A stretch of DNA of 64,000 nt from Leptasterias polaris (Eukaryota; Echinodermata; Asteroidea; Forcipulatida; Asteriidae): contig JAZGTN010000015.1 of NCBI GenBank assembly GCA_037783415.1, positions 4,413,001-4,477,000 of the forward strand. Direction: 5' to 3'. Below, piece after piece: positions 53,775-64,000 of the stretch; position 1 is the first letter of the stretch, and every line of letters starts with the position of its first letter. A program made the position numbers and the translations under genes. Under the pieces are notes generated by a model. The model worked only from the letters and a program-made list of their open reading frames with translations. It was not told the DNA's origin and ran no database searches.

Positions 53775-55999
53775 CAGGGGCGGATCCAGGATTTTCCAAA
53801 CGGGGGGGCGTGAAAATTTATCAAGCAGCAAATGGTGAATGCAATTTGTGGCGCCTACGAGCGCATAACGCGAACCCCTAACGGCATGGGCCGGAACCCC
53901 TAACGGCATGGGCCGGTTCCGGGGCCCGCAATGCTACGAAACAGGATTTTAGATGCTCTGTGGTACGATCTCATGCAATATCCGACCACTTTTTTTTTGC
54001 AAGATCATTATTAAAACATTATTTTCGAGTTGGGAGTCATCGATTTGAATCGGCCATCCTGAGTTATAAAATCAAAATGCAGGCTACAACTTATACTTAT
54101 TCAGGGGGGAAAACTGTTGGCGAGTTAAACGATAGTGCAATTTTTAATATAACCAAATACTCTTTGTCATTTAGTTTTCACATACTTGAGGATTAGAATG
54201 TGACACAAAATAACAAGCTGTGCTTGTCTTCAGTGACAGCGCGATCGAGCAACAATAACATTAATGTACGACAAGGTGAGGGTAGGCCTACTAGAGGCCT
54301 AGCCCCCTCCCCCAGCCCTACGTCGTTATACTATCTGCACAATTGATAATGACTAGTTTGAAAGAAACACAACGGATATTTACCCTCTTTCTTGAATACG
54401 AAAAAAATCTGTGATTTTCTAAACAGAGTGAGACACCATGATTATACGATGCTATTGATAGTCTTCACTAGCCCCATGGTAGGGCCAATCCACTTCGTTC
54501 GTATCCTTGCCAATTGGGCCTAAGCACCATTGCAATCCTATTTTGTGCCCGATGTAGTTTTTAATCCGGGTTATGAAACTTACTGATCGAATGCTACTGT
54601 AGGCCTACTTGTAGAAAGCCCAAATGCTAATTTTTTTTTTTTAAACATCACAGATTTTTGGGGAAAATTGATTGCCTTTCTAGTCGCGAGAGGGAATTTT
54701 TTGATAACGCGTATTAACAACTTGCGCGAGAACCTAGTTGGGTTCCCTTAACAATTTCACAACATTTAAACTATCTATGGGGACCAGACTGATTTACATA
54801 ACGCGCTGAGCATAGTATAGACCTTTCTTTTGCAACGTCACAGCCCGAGTTTTTGCCAACCCAGGTTGAAAAACTATGGAAAGCCATAACTGCAAATCAA
54901 AAACAGATTGCCACATCACAGTTTGTAGCAGTGTTACACAAAATATTCAAAAATAGTGTTGAATTTGTTGGAAGCAAGTCAACCAATCATGGAAGGTATT
55001 TCCGTTCATGAATCTTTACAGAAAATGTTGAATTTGGTCACAACATTTTTTAACACGATTGAATGTTTTGGCAACATTCGGCCGTCCATGCCAACCGGCG
55101 CACTTTGTTTATCAACAAAAGAAAGGTCTATATCTTTCCCAGACGGGCGTGAGATGCGCACAGCATTACACGTATTTCACAAAACCTTGATTGCGCTCGG
55201 CGCGCTGACTAAATCAGTCTGGTCCCCATTAAATATCAGCAGTTGATCGTCTAACTGTTGTGGATTGTTGAGGGAACCTGACAATGGTTTTCCCGCAAGT
55301 TAATAAGTGGGGAAAAAATCACACTCGCGACTCGAAAAGCAAACAATTTTCCCAAAAGATCTGTGATGTTTAAAAAAAAAAAAATCAGCATTAGGGCCTT
55401 CTACAAGTACAGTAGCATTTGATCGGTACGTTTCATAACCCGGATTAAAAATTAAATCGGCCACAGAAAAAAAGGATGCACTGGGCCAAGGATACGAAGT
55501 AGATTATCCCTATTCATGGGGCTATGTCTTCACTAGTTTCCGGAAGTTCGTATTGTAAAAGTCACATTGTATTTAGCGCGCGCGAGTACTGACTTTCCAT
55601 CCAGAAACTTCTTTGCACAATGAACACACACACAGGTGGCATGCATGGTCGACTCACAATGTAGGTGAATGATCTTCACGCCCCCGGCTGGATCCCCACG
55701 CCAGGCATGTTCAGTGTGTGAGAAAAACACGCCTTCCACACAGTACACAAGATTCACGTGAGACAATGTCTGACAGTGAAATAATAGTGGTCCACAACAA
55801 ATGAAACAAAGTGTACGAGGTACGGATTTTTAGTAGCTTTTTTGAAATAAAATACTAGGTAGGGCCTTAGTCATTAATTTTGTCTCTCCCTCACTTTTCT
55901 CCTTGATGGTGTCTCTTTTTATTTTATTATTTTTATTTTTTTCTCAAGCAAAAGGGGGGGGGGGGCGTGCGCCCCCACGCCCCCCCGTATCCGCCGGCA
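53775..55999. mobile_element. 2.2 kb transposable element inside gene 2 catalytic exon
   Basis: The left end is CAGGGGCGGATCCAGG, and the right end is ATCCGCCGGCA preceded by CGCCCCCCCGT, an imperfect inverted terminus (GCGGAT core). GATC occurs directly outside both ends (53771-53774, 56000-56003). Termini of the CAGGGGCGGATCC type with adjacent G-runs are common in hAT-like animal elements, but an 8-bp duplication is not evident, so the class is open. No transposase frame was found. A Mutator-like foldback is nested inside. Confidence 0.78.
54461..55534. mobile_element. Mutator-like foldback element nested in the gene 2 insertion
   Basis: Long inverted arms at about 54469-54820 and 55195-55524 share TAGCCCCATG ends, CCACTTCGT..CGTATCC.TTG, ATGAAAC.TAC.GATC, CATCACAGAT.TTTTGGG, GGGTTCCC and ACCAGACTGATTTA. 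The flanks repeat GTCTTCAC (54461-54468 and 55525-55532), an 8-9 bp duplication as in Mutator-like elements. The core of about 370 bp has no recognisable transposase. Confidence 0.8.
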
Positions 56000-56764
56000 G
56001 ATCATTCCACCGCTGCCTCTGATGTAATCTCCAACAAGAACATTTGTCACGAATATATGCTGTGTGCCATTTGCATCTGGTGTAGCATACTTGGATTGTG
56101 CAGAGTAGCGTGCTGAGACAGCAAAATAGGTGCCATCTCCATAAAATGCAAATGCTAAGAAAAATCAGACAAAACTAACCCATTGATATTTTTTAGTTTT
56201 GTACTTACAGGGTAACACACGTTTGAAACATTTTGACAAAACTAATCCAAATGTATCTCCTGATAATTGATAACAAAGTAAAGTATATAATTTTGTTCGC
56301 GGAGTAAAATCAAACAGTTTAATTATTTACGTCATTTTTGCTCTTTGTTCTGAACTTGATGACCTATACTTGCTGCGGTGAGGCTACACATTTTCCTTCA
56401 CTTGATTACACACTGAAATGTTGTACTTTTTAAAATTATTGTGAAATGGAACAGCTTTGACTCGCAAGTCAATAATCTTGAGCGTTTGAATCATGATAAT
56501 CGTCAAGTCCTAGTTAAAAATCACATTCAAAGTGACTGGAGTTAGACGAAGCCCTGGACTCAAATCCTTCAAGACTAGTAGCTGAATATGTGTCGTCTTG
56601 TCTCCATAACAGTAGTTTTAACAGATAATTTGTACAACCTTTTTGACTCTTCCTGTTTTTTATGTCTCTCTCCTTTTCATTGTGTATATAATAATATTGT
56701 CTATTTTTGATGTACTTGGTGTAGTTTTTATGTAATTTTTTAAAATGCTGTACAATGGAAAACA

Positions 56765-56820
56765 AATTTCATGTGTTTTCATATGACGAACAATAAATTG
56801 AATTGAATTGAATTGAATAA
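56765..56820 (+). repeat. LINE-type 3' end with (TTGAA)n tail
   Basis: CGAACAATAAATTGAATTG continues as four TTGAA/AATTG units after an AT-rich 3'-UTR-like stretch (from about 56520). This tail form is common for CR1/L2-type LINEs. No coding part is attached. Confidence 0.6.
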
Positions 56821-57722
56821 CTTGTAAATAAATTATTTAAAACCACTTAGACCGGGAGCCCAGGGGGGTCAGCATAGCTGGAAAGTTAACCAATTTTCAT
56901 GTATACAGCAATGGTCCATGTATATGCCCATGTAAGGAAATGGACGTCTGCCGAGCTCACTCTGGTGGGTGTGGTCAGGGAGGCCATTGAGGAGGGCCCC
57001 CAAAATGAGCTAGCACAGCTGGTGAGTTAACCTGATGAAACCTATTGGAAATTGTTCGGCATAGTCCCAGATATCACGAATGGCCACTGCCAGACATTTT
57101 CGGTGGTGGGGGGTGCCTGCCAGACGTAAATAACCACCACCCCAAAAATGAGCTAGCACAGCTGGTGAGTTAACCTGATGAAACCTACTGGAAAATGTTC
57201 AGCCTAGGTCCAGGTATCATGAATGGCCACTGCCAGACATTTTTAGTGGTGGGTTGTGCCTGCCAGACACGCCCAAATGGCCCCACCCCCCCATATTGAG
57301 CTAGCACAGCTGGTGAGTTAACCTGATGAAACCAACTGGAAACTGTTCAGCCTAGGTCCAGGTTTCATGAATGGCCACTGCCAGACATTTTTAGTGGTGG
57401 GTTATGCCTGCCAGACACGCCCAAATGGCCCCACCTCCCATTTTTAGCTAGATTAGCTGGTGAGTTAACCTGATGAAACCTACTGGAAAATGTTTGGCAT
57501 AGTCCCAGATATCACGAATGGCCACTGCCAGACATTTTCAGTGGGTGGGGTGTGCCTGCCAGACACGCCCAAATGGCCCCACCACAAATATTGAGTTAGA
57601 TCAGTTTGTGAATTAACCTGATGAAACCTACAGGAAAATGTTCAGCATGGGCCTAGGTATCATGAATGACCACTGCCATACACTTTCAGTGGTGGGTTGT
57701 GCTCGCCAGTAATAATTATTAA

Positions 57723-58136
57723 CCCTTTAGTGCCTGACGTACACATGTGTACACTTTAATCTTGTTCTCATAGCCTTCATACTTTTTCTGATTTTTTTTT
57801 AAATTGTGGCATTTACTACGAGTGCTTGATTGCAACCAAAACTGACAATAGAACACTCGAGGGCGCTATACAAGCATCACCAATATGAATGCCCCCTTTG
57901 GGTGAGTTCTCTTCTGAATTTCCTATGTTTAAATGCCTGATGTACGCATATGTGGACGTTTTCTTCTGAATTTCCTTTGTTTTATGCCTGATGTACACAT
58001 ATCTGGACGTTTTGTAAAAACTAATTGAATATGCAAATTAAGATTATTTTTTTTCCCACTTAGTAACCTAAACAACACCAGTACTACCAGTGGTGTTCAT
58101 ATAAGTAGGCAGGAAGTACCCTCAGGCACTAAAGGG
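57723..58136. mobile_element. piggyBac-like MITE with TTAA duplication
   Basis: TTAA lies on both sides (57719-57722 and 58137-58140). Termini are CCCTTTAGTGCCTGA and TCAGGCACTAAAGGG. TTAA targets and CCCTTT ends are the piggyBac pattern. Inside is a palindrome TGTACACATGTGTACA and two copies of a block with TGATGTAC.CATAT.TGGACGTTTT (57938-57960 and 57989-58012). Confidence 0.88.
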
Positions 58137-59147
58137 TTAATAATATTGTTCATAATAATACGAAGATAAATACAGTTAATTTTTTGTTGGTAAAAAACAA
58201 CAAACTTACATTAATCCATAAAATCAAACAAAATTACAAAAAATAAAACAATAAAACGTATAAAAATGACGGCAATCTGTGAATCTGAATATTGTTTATG
58301 TATTTCAGTGGACTTGTAAAATAGGGTTTGAATCAATTGGCCCAATGATTGTTACCCGTTTTTAGATGTTAGTTTTGGCGGGTTAACTAGGAAACTACGG
58401 TACATTATCATTATAACATTATAGTACATGCAAAAACATTATACCAACAGCTAAGACTTGTTTATTGCAACTAAACGTAATGAAGACTTAAAGGGAGTGA
58501 ATACCTTTGGCTTTTGGAACTGTCAATCCAATAAATATGGATATAAACATTAAAACTCACTAGCAAAAAATTTGTTTCAAAAGGATGTAGCTTTTTTGAG
58601 ATATCGCTCACAATCCGGAGTGGTTGTTTCCAGAGTAATCTGAATGAGAATCTGAGAAACGTATCTGACGGTATCATTTTATCCGATCAAAATTTGGGGG
58701 AATAAAAACTGATATATTTTTTCCAAATAACCGCATTACTTCAAAGTAAATGATTCTCAAAATGGTTTATACTATCGAAAGCTGCTGTACTTCTAACCAA
58801 AACAGTTTTTATTGCTATTAATTTGAAGAGGGATCACCAAACGAACTTTCCATAAAGTCAAAACAAGAGTCCACTTCAGAAAAATGAGACTATGCCTTTG
58901 GAATCTTACATTGAAGATACAGTGGAGGAACAGTCCAAAATCAAAACAGAAAATGTGGCATCTACATCACTCTCACATGCCTCAAGAAATATGAAAACAT
59001 TGTCATAAAATCCTTCGGCAAAGGTGTCGGAGTATGCGTCTTGAACAGATCAGACTACTATACAGGAAGGGTTCATGCAATTATGTTGTTGATTGGGACA
59101 TAAGGAGTAAAATCACAGCTATGCGGGCTGCATATTTTTTTTTTAAG

Positions 59148-59295
59148 GGGTTTTGTACTGTAACACTGTCAATTAGGTCTTGAGATAGGAGACTACGTCT
59201 AACCCTAAACCCTAACCCTAAACCCTAAACCCTAACCCTCTATAGGCATAAATGTTTGTAGTCTCATCTCAAGACAGTATTACAGTACAAAACCC
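59148..59295. repeat. Hairpin element carrying telomere-like repeats in its loop
   Basis: GGGTTTTGTACTGTAA.ACTGTC and TTGAGAT.GAGACTA at the left pair with TAGTCTCATCTCAAGACAGT and TTACAGTACAAAACCC at the right. The loop (59201-59239) is six to seven CCCTAA and CCCTAAA units. Confidence 0.82.
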
Positions 59296-61162
59296 ATCGC
59301 TCCGGTGTTAAAAAAAATGCTACCGGGCCGGGCCGTACGCAATTCTTAGCGTCGCCAATGTACTATATAAATGAAGAGATTTACCGTACATTATCATATC
59401 ATTATAAAATTATCGTACTTAATGCAAAATCATAATTTAGATGGCTAAAGACATTTTTGTTGCAACTATGTATACCCGATTTACAAAATCTAACGATGAC
59501 CACAGTAATTCAGTGTTGAGTGCACCAACTATTCAACATCAAGACAGAAACGAATCCACCTCTTGTTTTGACTTTGCCTTTCTTCACACAAATAGGTCAC
59601 TCTAATCTTAAAAGACCATATCAAAACACTGGCCCATGATAAATGAGACTAATTTTTGAAACAACCTCTTCCCTGTACTACTTCTGTTGGCCTACATACA
59701 ACGAAATAATATGAGGTATAACATAATTTGGGCTAATTGCAAGATTCATCCCAAGAAAACTCACTCAAACAAATGGATGAACAAAACGTGTGAAACTTGC
59801 TTGAACAACAGACAGGTACACAACTAAAAAAAAAAAAAAAAACCCAAAACAAACATGGCTTGAGATTATGCAATTTTGGTAGTTTTGCCCACACAATTGA
59901 TGCTGGGCTCACACTAAATCAAAATAAGAAAAATATAAAAGGAAAAGCAGTGACTGGTGAAGTGCAGCTTGCATAAAACGATGTATTGAGCCTAATATAA
60001 GGGAAACAACAATTTTTTTTTAGTTAGATCTACCAACCCAACCCCCTTTTTATGAACTTATGGATGAGAATAATAATAATTACATTTACAAAAGACTCAG
60101 TGAGAGTGTACTGAGTGGTCTGGGACCTTTTGTGTTGTCTGGTGGGCACACCCCACCACTGATGCCTATTGGACTATGCCAAGCATTTTTCAGTAGGTTT
60201 AGCTCCATGGTTAAACCACAAGCCAATCTAGCTGAATTCGATGGGTGGGGCCATTTGGGCGTGTCTGGCAGGCACACCCCACCACTGAAAATGTCTGGCA
60301 GTGGCCATACATGATACCTGGGCCAATGCTGAATCTTTTCCTGTAGGTTTCATTAGGTTTACTCACAAACTGATCTAGCTCAATATTTGTGGTGGGGCCA
60401 TTTGGGTCTGTCTGGCAGGCACACCCACCCACTGAAAATGTCTGGCAGTGGCCATTCATGATACCTGGACCTAGGCTGAACATTTTCCAATAGGTTTCAT
60501 CAGGTTAACTCACCAGCTGTGCTAGCTCAATATGGGGGGGTGGAGCCATTTGGGCGTGTCTGGCAGGCACAACCCACCACTAAAAATGTCTGGCAGTGGC
60601 CAGTCATGATACCTGGACCTAGGCTGAACATTTTCCAGTAGGTTTCATCAGGTTAACTCACCAGCTGTGCTAGCTCATTTTTGGGGTGGTGGTTATTTAC
60701 GTCTGGCAGGCACCCCCCACCACCGAAAATGTCTGGCAGTGGCCATTCGTGATATCTGGGACTATGCCGAACAATTTCCAATAGGTTTCATCAGGTTAAC
60801 TCACCAGCTGTGCTAGCTCATTTTGGGGGCCCTCCTCAATGGCCTCCCTGACCACACCCACCAGAGTGAGCTCGGCAGACGTCTATTTCCTTACATGGGC
60901 ATGTACATGGACCATTGCTGTATACATGAAAATTGGTTAACTTTCCAGCTATGCTGACCCCCTGGGCTCCTGCTCTAACTCCATGCACGTGTAATTTCAT
61001 TGTTTTTTGTGGGTTTTAAAATGTTTATATAAGCAATAGCGTTGATTACTTTTCAGTGGTTAATACCTTGAGTGCTTGATCCAATATTGCACCAGCTAAA
61101 ATATGCTGACGCTGTATTATTGTTTGAGAAACTATTTGTAAAATAAAAAGAAATGTACTTAC

Positions 61163-61337
61163 CATTCTTCCTACTAAAGCTGCGGTCGAAACCATGACTA
61201 CTGATTTTTTTAGAGGTTTGCTCATCCGTTCCATGGTAGAGAACCTCCTCAAAATTAGTTCTATTCAGACGATGCTCCAGTGTGACTCTACGGGCCTGAT
61301 ACTGCATCATCAAATCTAGATTTTGTATTCTGTTAAT
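61163..61337 (-). CDS. PARP14-like: Gene 2 (second PARP14-like gene): catalytic exon with the YHGT motif
   Basis: Acceptor ATTTGTAG|ATT in phase 0, donor AATG|GTAAGT in phase 1, 175 bp. It encodes INRIQNLDLMMQYQARRVTL then NRTNFEEVLYHGTDEQTSKK and GFDRSFSRKN. The YHGT carries the catalytic His of the H-Y-x triad, and GF-x-RSF-x-x-KN is the NAD-binding continuation of the ART fold. Exon 12 of gene 1 ends in exactly the phase this exon starts in, so the two are paralogous consecutive exons. The 5' part of gene 2 lies beyond 64000. Confidence 0.9.
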
Positions 61338-61400
61338 CTACAAATCATACAAAAACAAAAGTACAAGTTGAAGTATGTTTCAAATGTACTACGCTAATAC

Positions 61401-64000
61401 ATGTATAGAACTCTAAACACACTTCTCGGTTTATCTACTCATAAACTACCTGTGTGTAGTTCTAATGTAGCCCTTAGTAACAAATTTGCTTGTTATTTCA
61501 GCGATAAAGTTTCCAACATCAGGTCTGAGCTTGAAGAATTGTGTGTTGATGATAAAGGTGTTACATCTAACTCAAATGAATTGATGGTTTGTAATATTTC
61601 TGATTCCATGAAAGATGATTTCTCTGGTACCACATGTGAAACTGTCAATGAAACGTCAACTGTAACATGTAACATGAGTGAATGTGTTCAGGTTTTGGAT
61701 ACTTTTGGTACGGTTAGCGAGGATGAGGTTAGAAAAATTATTTCTAAGCTTTCCAACAAGACCAGTCCTCTTGATCCAATTCCCACCTGGTTATTAAAAC
61801 GTTGTGTTGATACCTTGCTGCCAATCATCACGTCCATTATCAACAATTCTTTTAGAGTTGGTTCATTTCCTGATGTTCTTCGTCAAGCTGTTGTCACTCC
61901 TTTAATAAAAAAATCCACTCTCAATCCAGATTTACTCAATAATTATCGTCCTGTCTCAAACCTCCCCACCCTAGGTAAAATCATTGAGTACCCGGCTATG
62001 TCTAGATTCAATATTCATCTCCAGGCTAATCATCTCACTGAAACATATCAGTCAGCTTACAAAGCTTCCCATAGCACTGAAACAGCTCTCCTCAGGGTTA
62101 AAAATGACATAATCAATGAACTGGACAAGGGTAGAGCTATTATGCTTGTTCTTTTGGATCTTTCCTCTGCATTCGATACTATAGATCATAATATTTTGGT
62201 GGATCGAATGCGGAGGGAATTTGGTGTACCGTATTTTCCTGCGGATAAGACGCGTCTTATCTGACTTTTTAGACCCCCAAAACATCGGTGCGTCTTATCT
62301 TTCGATGCGTCTTGTCTGCTGACGATTGATTTTTTTGGGGATGATCACTGCGTACAATAATACCTTTATTTTGTCCAGTTCAAATCAACGGTCTTTGTGT
62401 GAAGAATCCTTACTCAATAATGCGGTCAAACAATTTCAACTGTCCAGACACTGAGACCGTATTTTCATTCCAACAATGCCGCAATCCCCCAGACTGTCCT
62501 TTCATTCCAACAATGCCGCAACTTGTTCATCCCCCATGACCGTGCTTTCATTCCAACAATGCCGCAATGTGTTGGTACTTTCGGTCCAACAGACGTCGGC
62601 GTCGTACAAACGTTTTTCTGTGTGGCCGCGTATTCGTTCCGAAAATGCTGCAATCAGATTTACTGTCAATGCTGTTGTACAAACGGCATTCACCCAACCT
62701 CTATTGTGTGGTGAACTTTGAGGGTTTTTATTGTACAGAATATCTCCGAAGTGTGCTTGACGTACTATTATGGCTTGATGTTGAAGAACCAACAAAACCA
62801 ACCGTCCTTTTCAGGACGACCAAACGAGAAAAGAGATGGTTCATGTGTCTGTTTCGTTTATTTCATTTATCAAATAAAAAAATTATCCTTGAAAACAAGG
62901 TAATGACCCTTGAAAACAAAACTAACATTATTTAAGAAGAGGATAGATGTTTTAAACAAATATCTTATGTAAGTTTGAAATAAATAAAAAGAACTTTAAA
63001 ACAAAATCTTATGAACGAGATTAACAAATTAAAGGTTTGAAATAATGGAAAAGAATGTTATATACAAAAAGAAACACATTACAAAAACTTAAACAAATAT
63101 ATCTAATGAAACATTTTGTTACGTCTTCCCGGGTGTGGGGATTATTTGCGTAAGGTATATATAAAGGCGACGCTAGTTTTGGTATTAGTCACCGGTAGAG
63201 GGCGCAACATCTACTGGCTCGGAGGGACTTAGACTGGTAACCTGTCTTTATCAGCAAGGATCCTCATTGTGGGATGTCGGATGTTCATGCTAGGAGGGCC
63301 TGGGTTCGTGTTGCAATATCTTCAGACAGTGCGTGGACCATTGTTTCTGGCCGCTGATTGGGCCGGACTTCATATTATTAACAATGCACAGCGTTGGCTG
63401 AATGGATGGACGAAGGTCGGTATCAATTTACGTTGGTCTTTTCTGCATGGCTCTACACGCCCATGTGGTTACGGTTTCATTCATGCTTCGAATAGTGTGA
63501 ACGCTCCAAAAGGCAACAAAATGACGTCTTTGTGTCAATGTACCGACACCGGGTGGCGCCTGGTGTTCTTCTGTGTGCTGTTAAACATGCGTCTTGTGCG
63601 GCGGTGCGTCTTTTCTGCTGACGATTGAATTTTTTTGGGGTCATTTTAGGGTCCTGCGTCTTGTCCGCCGAGCGTCTTATCCGCAGGAAAATACGGTAAT
63701 TGGTTCTGCCAATAACTGGTTTAATAGTTACCTGAGGGACCGTACTAGTAAGGTCTCCGTACTTGGTGAGCTTTCTGAAAGTCACCCGTTAAACTATGGT
63801 GTCCCACAGGGGTCAGTAGCTGGCCCGCCGATCTTCACTGCGTATGCTCAACCAGTCGCCAGTATTATCAGGCGTTTTCGGGTGGCTTATCATATCTATG
63901 CTGATGATATGCAGCTCTACATTAGTTTCAATCCTAAATCAGAGGAAGATAGAGCTGCTGCGAAGCTTAGACTTACCAAATGCATCGCTGAAATACGATC
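61401..64000 (+). mobile_element. CR1/L2-type LINE reverse transcriptase, split by a DNA transposon, runs off the window
   Basis: Coding parts are 61401-62228 and 63699-64000. The first has SPLDPIPTWLLKRCVDTLLP, NNYRPVSNLPTLGKIIE, YQSAYKASHSTETALLRV and LVLLDLSSAFDTIDH (motif A). The second has NNWFNSYLRDRTSKV, YGVPQGSVAGPPIFTAYAQP (motif B) and HIYADDMQLYI (motif C, YADD at 63898-63909). The 5' end lacks the endonuclease; an in-frame stop precedes 61401, so it is 5'-truncated. The spacing and motifs are those of the CR1/L2 group. It lies antisense in an intron of gene 2. Confidence 0.9.
62229..63696. mobile_element. 1.47 kb TA-target DNA element inside the LINE RT
   Basis: A perfect 25-bp terminal inverted repeat starts CCGTATTTTCCTGCGG, flanked by TA on each side (62227-62228, 63697-63698). 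Near the left end is the perfect palindrome GATAAGACGCGTCTTATC, and GCGTCTTAT/GCGTCTTGT recurs at both ends. Inside are three copies of CATTCCAACAATGCCGCAA (62466, 62504, 62549) and a fourth diverged one near 62634. TA duplication suggests the Tc1/mariner/pogo group. No transposase frame was recognised, so it is probably non-autonomous. Confidence 0.88.

Larger units (their letters stand above)
53627..56154 (-). pseudogene. PARP14-like: Gene 2 terminal catalytic exon, split by a transposon between codons
   Basis: The coding parts are 56000-56154 and 53627-53774 (a 4-bp GATC is present at both edges). Acceptor TTTTCTTAG|CA; G from exon A plus CA gives Ala. The first part encodes FAFYGDGTYFAVSARYSAQS, with the catalytic Tyr region, then GTQHIFVTNVLVGDYIRGSG. 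The second part encodes KPQSPGELYDSVVDNV, then IYVIFHDAQAYPEYLIKFKQ and a TGA stop at 53627-53629. Together they form a complete C-terminal half of an ART domain, with a hydrophobic residue (Ile) where poly-ADP-ribosylating PARPs have Glu, so mono-ADP-ribosylation would be expected. A candidate poly(A) signal (AATAAA on minus) is at 53454-53459. The 2.2 kb insert interrupts it; no splice sites that would remove it cleanly were seen. It may be a disrupted allele. Confidence 0.85.
56850..60975. mobile_element. 4.1 kb foldback element with 150-bp tandem units in each arm
   Basis: The left arm (56850-57715) and right arm (60100-60975) are near-identical in reverse complement, from GGAGCCCAGGGGGGTCAGCA outwards to GGCCATTGAGGAGGGCCCCC and then five tandem units. 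Units on the left start near 57006, 57132, 57297, 57446 and 57590 (GCTAGCACAGCTGGTGAGTT), each with a TGGCCACTGCCAGACATTTT block. The core (about 57720-60100) holds a piggyBac-like MITE and a telomere-like run. The whole lies in an intron of gene 2. ORFs at 60060-60483 are shadows of the repeats. Confidence 0.85.

Noticed and set aside
60060..60483. ORFs on both strands in the foldback arm
   Set aside because: Both are translations of the 150-bp tandem unit and repeat in step with it.

Overview
This is eukaryotic, intron-rich and transposon-rich DNA. The AT-rich composition, GT-AG introns, tRNA-derived SINEs with ATT tails, LINE reverse transcriptases, MITEs and an interstitial run of CCCTAA/CCCTAAA telomere-like repeats suggest a non-vertebrate animal, perhaps a marine invertebrate deuterostome such as an echinoderm or hemichordate. 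I cannot name the species from sequence alone.

The real genes are two tandem PARP14-like (macro-PARP) genes, both on the minus strand. Gene 1 starts at 36041 and leaves the window on the left. I assembled 12 coding exons (1232 codons so far) in which every junction keeps the frame: RRM-like domains, a KH-like stretch, one macro domain, a KH-like linker, a WWE domain and the first exon of the ADP-ribosyltransferase domain. Gene 2 enters from the right. It contributes an exon with the YHGT motif (61163-61337) and a terminal exon with the TYFA region and the QAYPEYLI end (stop at 53627). That terminal exon is cut between two codons by a 2.2 kb transposable element (53775-55999). Joining the flanks over one GATC restores an open frame that matches the PARP family.

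The rest is mobile DNA. Intron 9 of gene 1 (3503-22472, 19 kb) is filled by tandem, diverged copies of a non-coding repeat family. It carries many TGACGTCA (CRE/ATF-type) palindromes and ends in hairpin arrays built on GTGTTCGG/CCGAACAC. The same family lies in opposite orientation between the two genes (38418-47405), so exons 1-9 of gene 1 sit between long inverted repeats. Other elements: an 8-bp-TSD hAT-like MITE (26601-27062), a foldback element (30279-30811), two copies of a TIR element (32894-33846; 50279-51269, the latter inside an L1/Tx1-type LINE), a Mutator-like foldback nested in the gene 2 insertion (54469-55524), a 4.1 kb palindromic foldback with 150-bp tandem units in its arms (56850-60975) that hosts a piggyBac-like MITE (57723-58136), and a CR1/L2-type LINE reverse transcriptase (61401-64000) split by a 1.47 kb TA-TSD element (62229-63696).

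No prokaryotic operon, CRISPR array or rRNA was seen. Exon calls rest on reading splice sites, phase and recalled family motifs by eye, with no alignment or transcript data.
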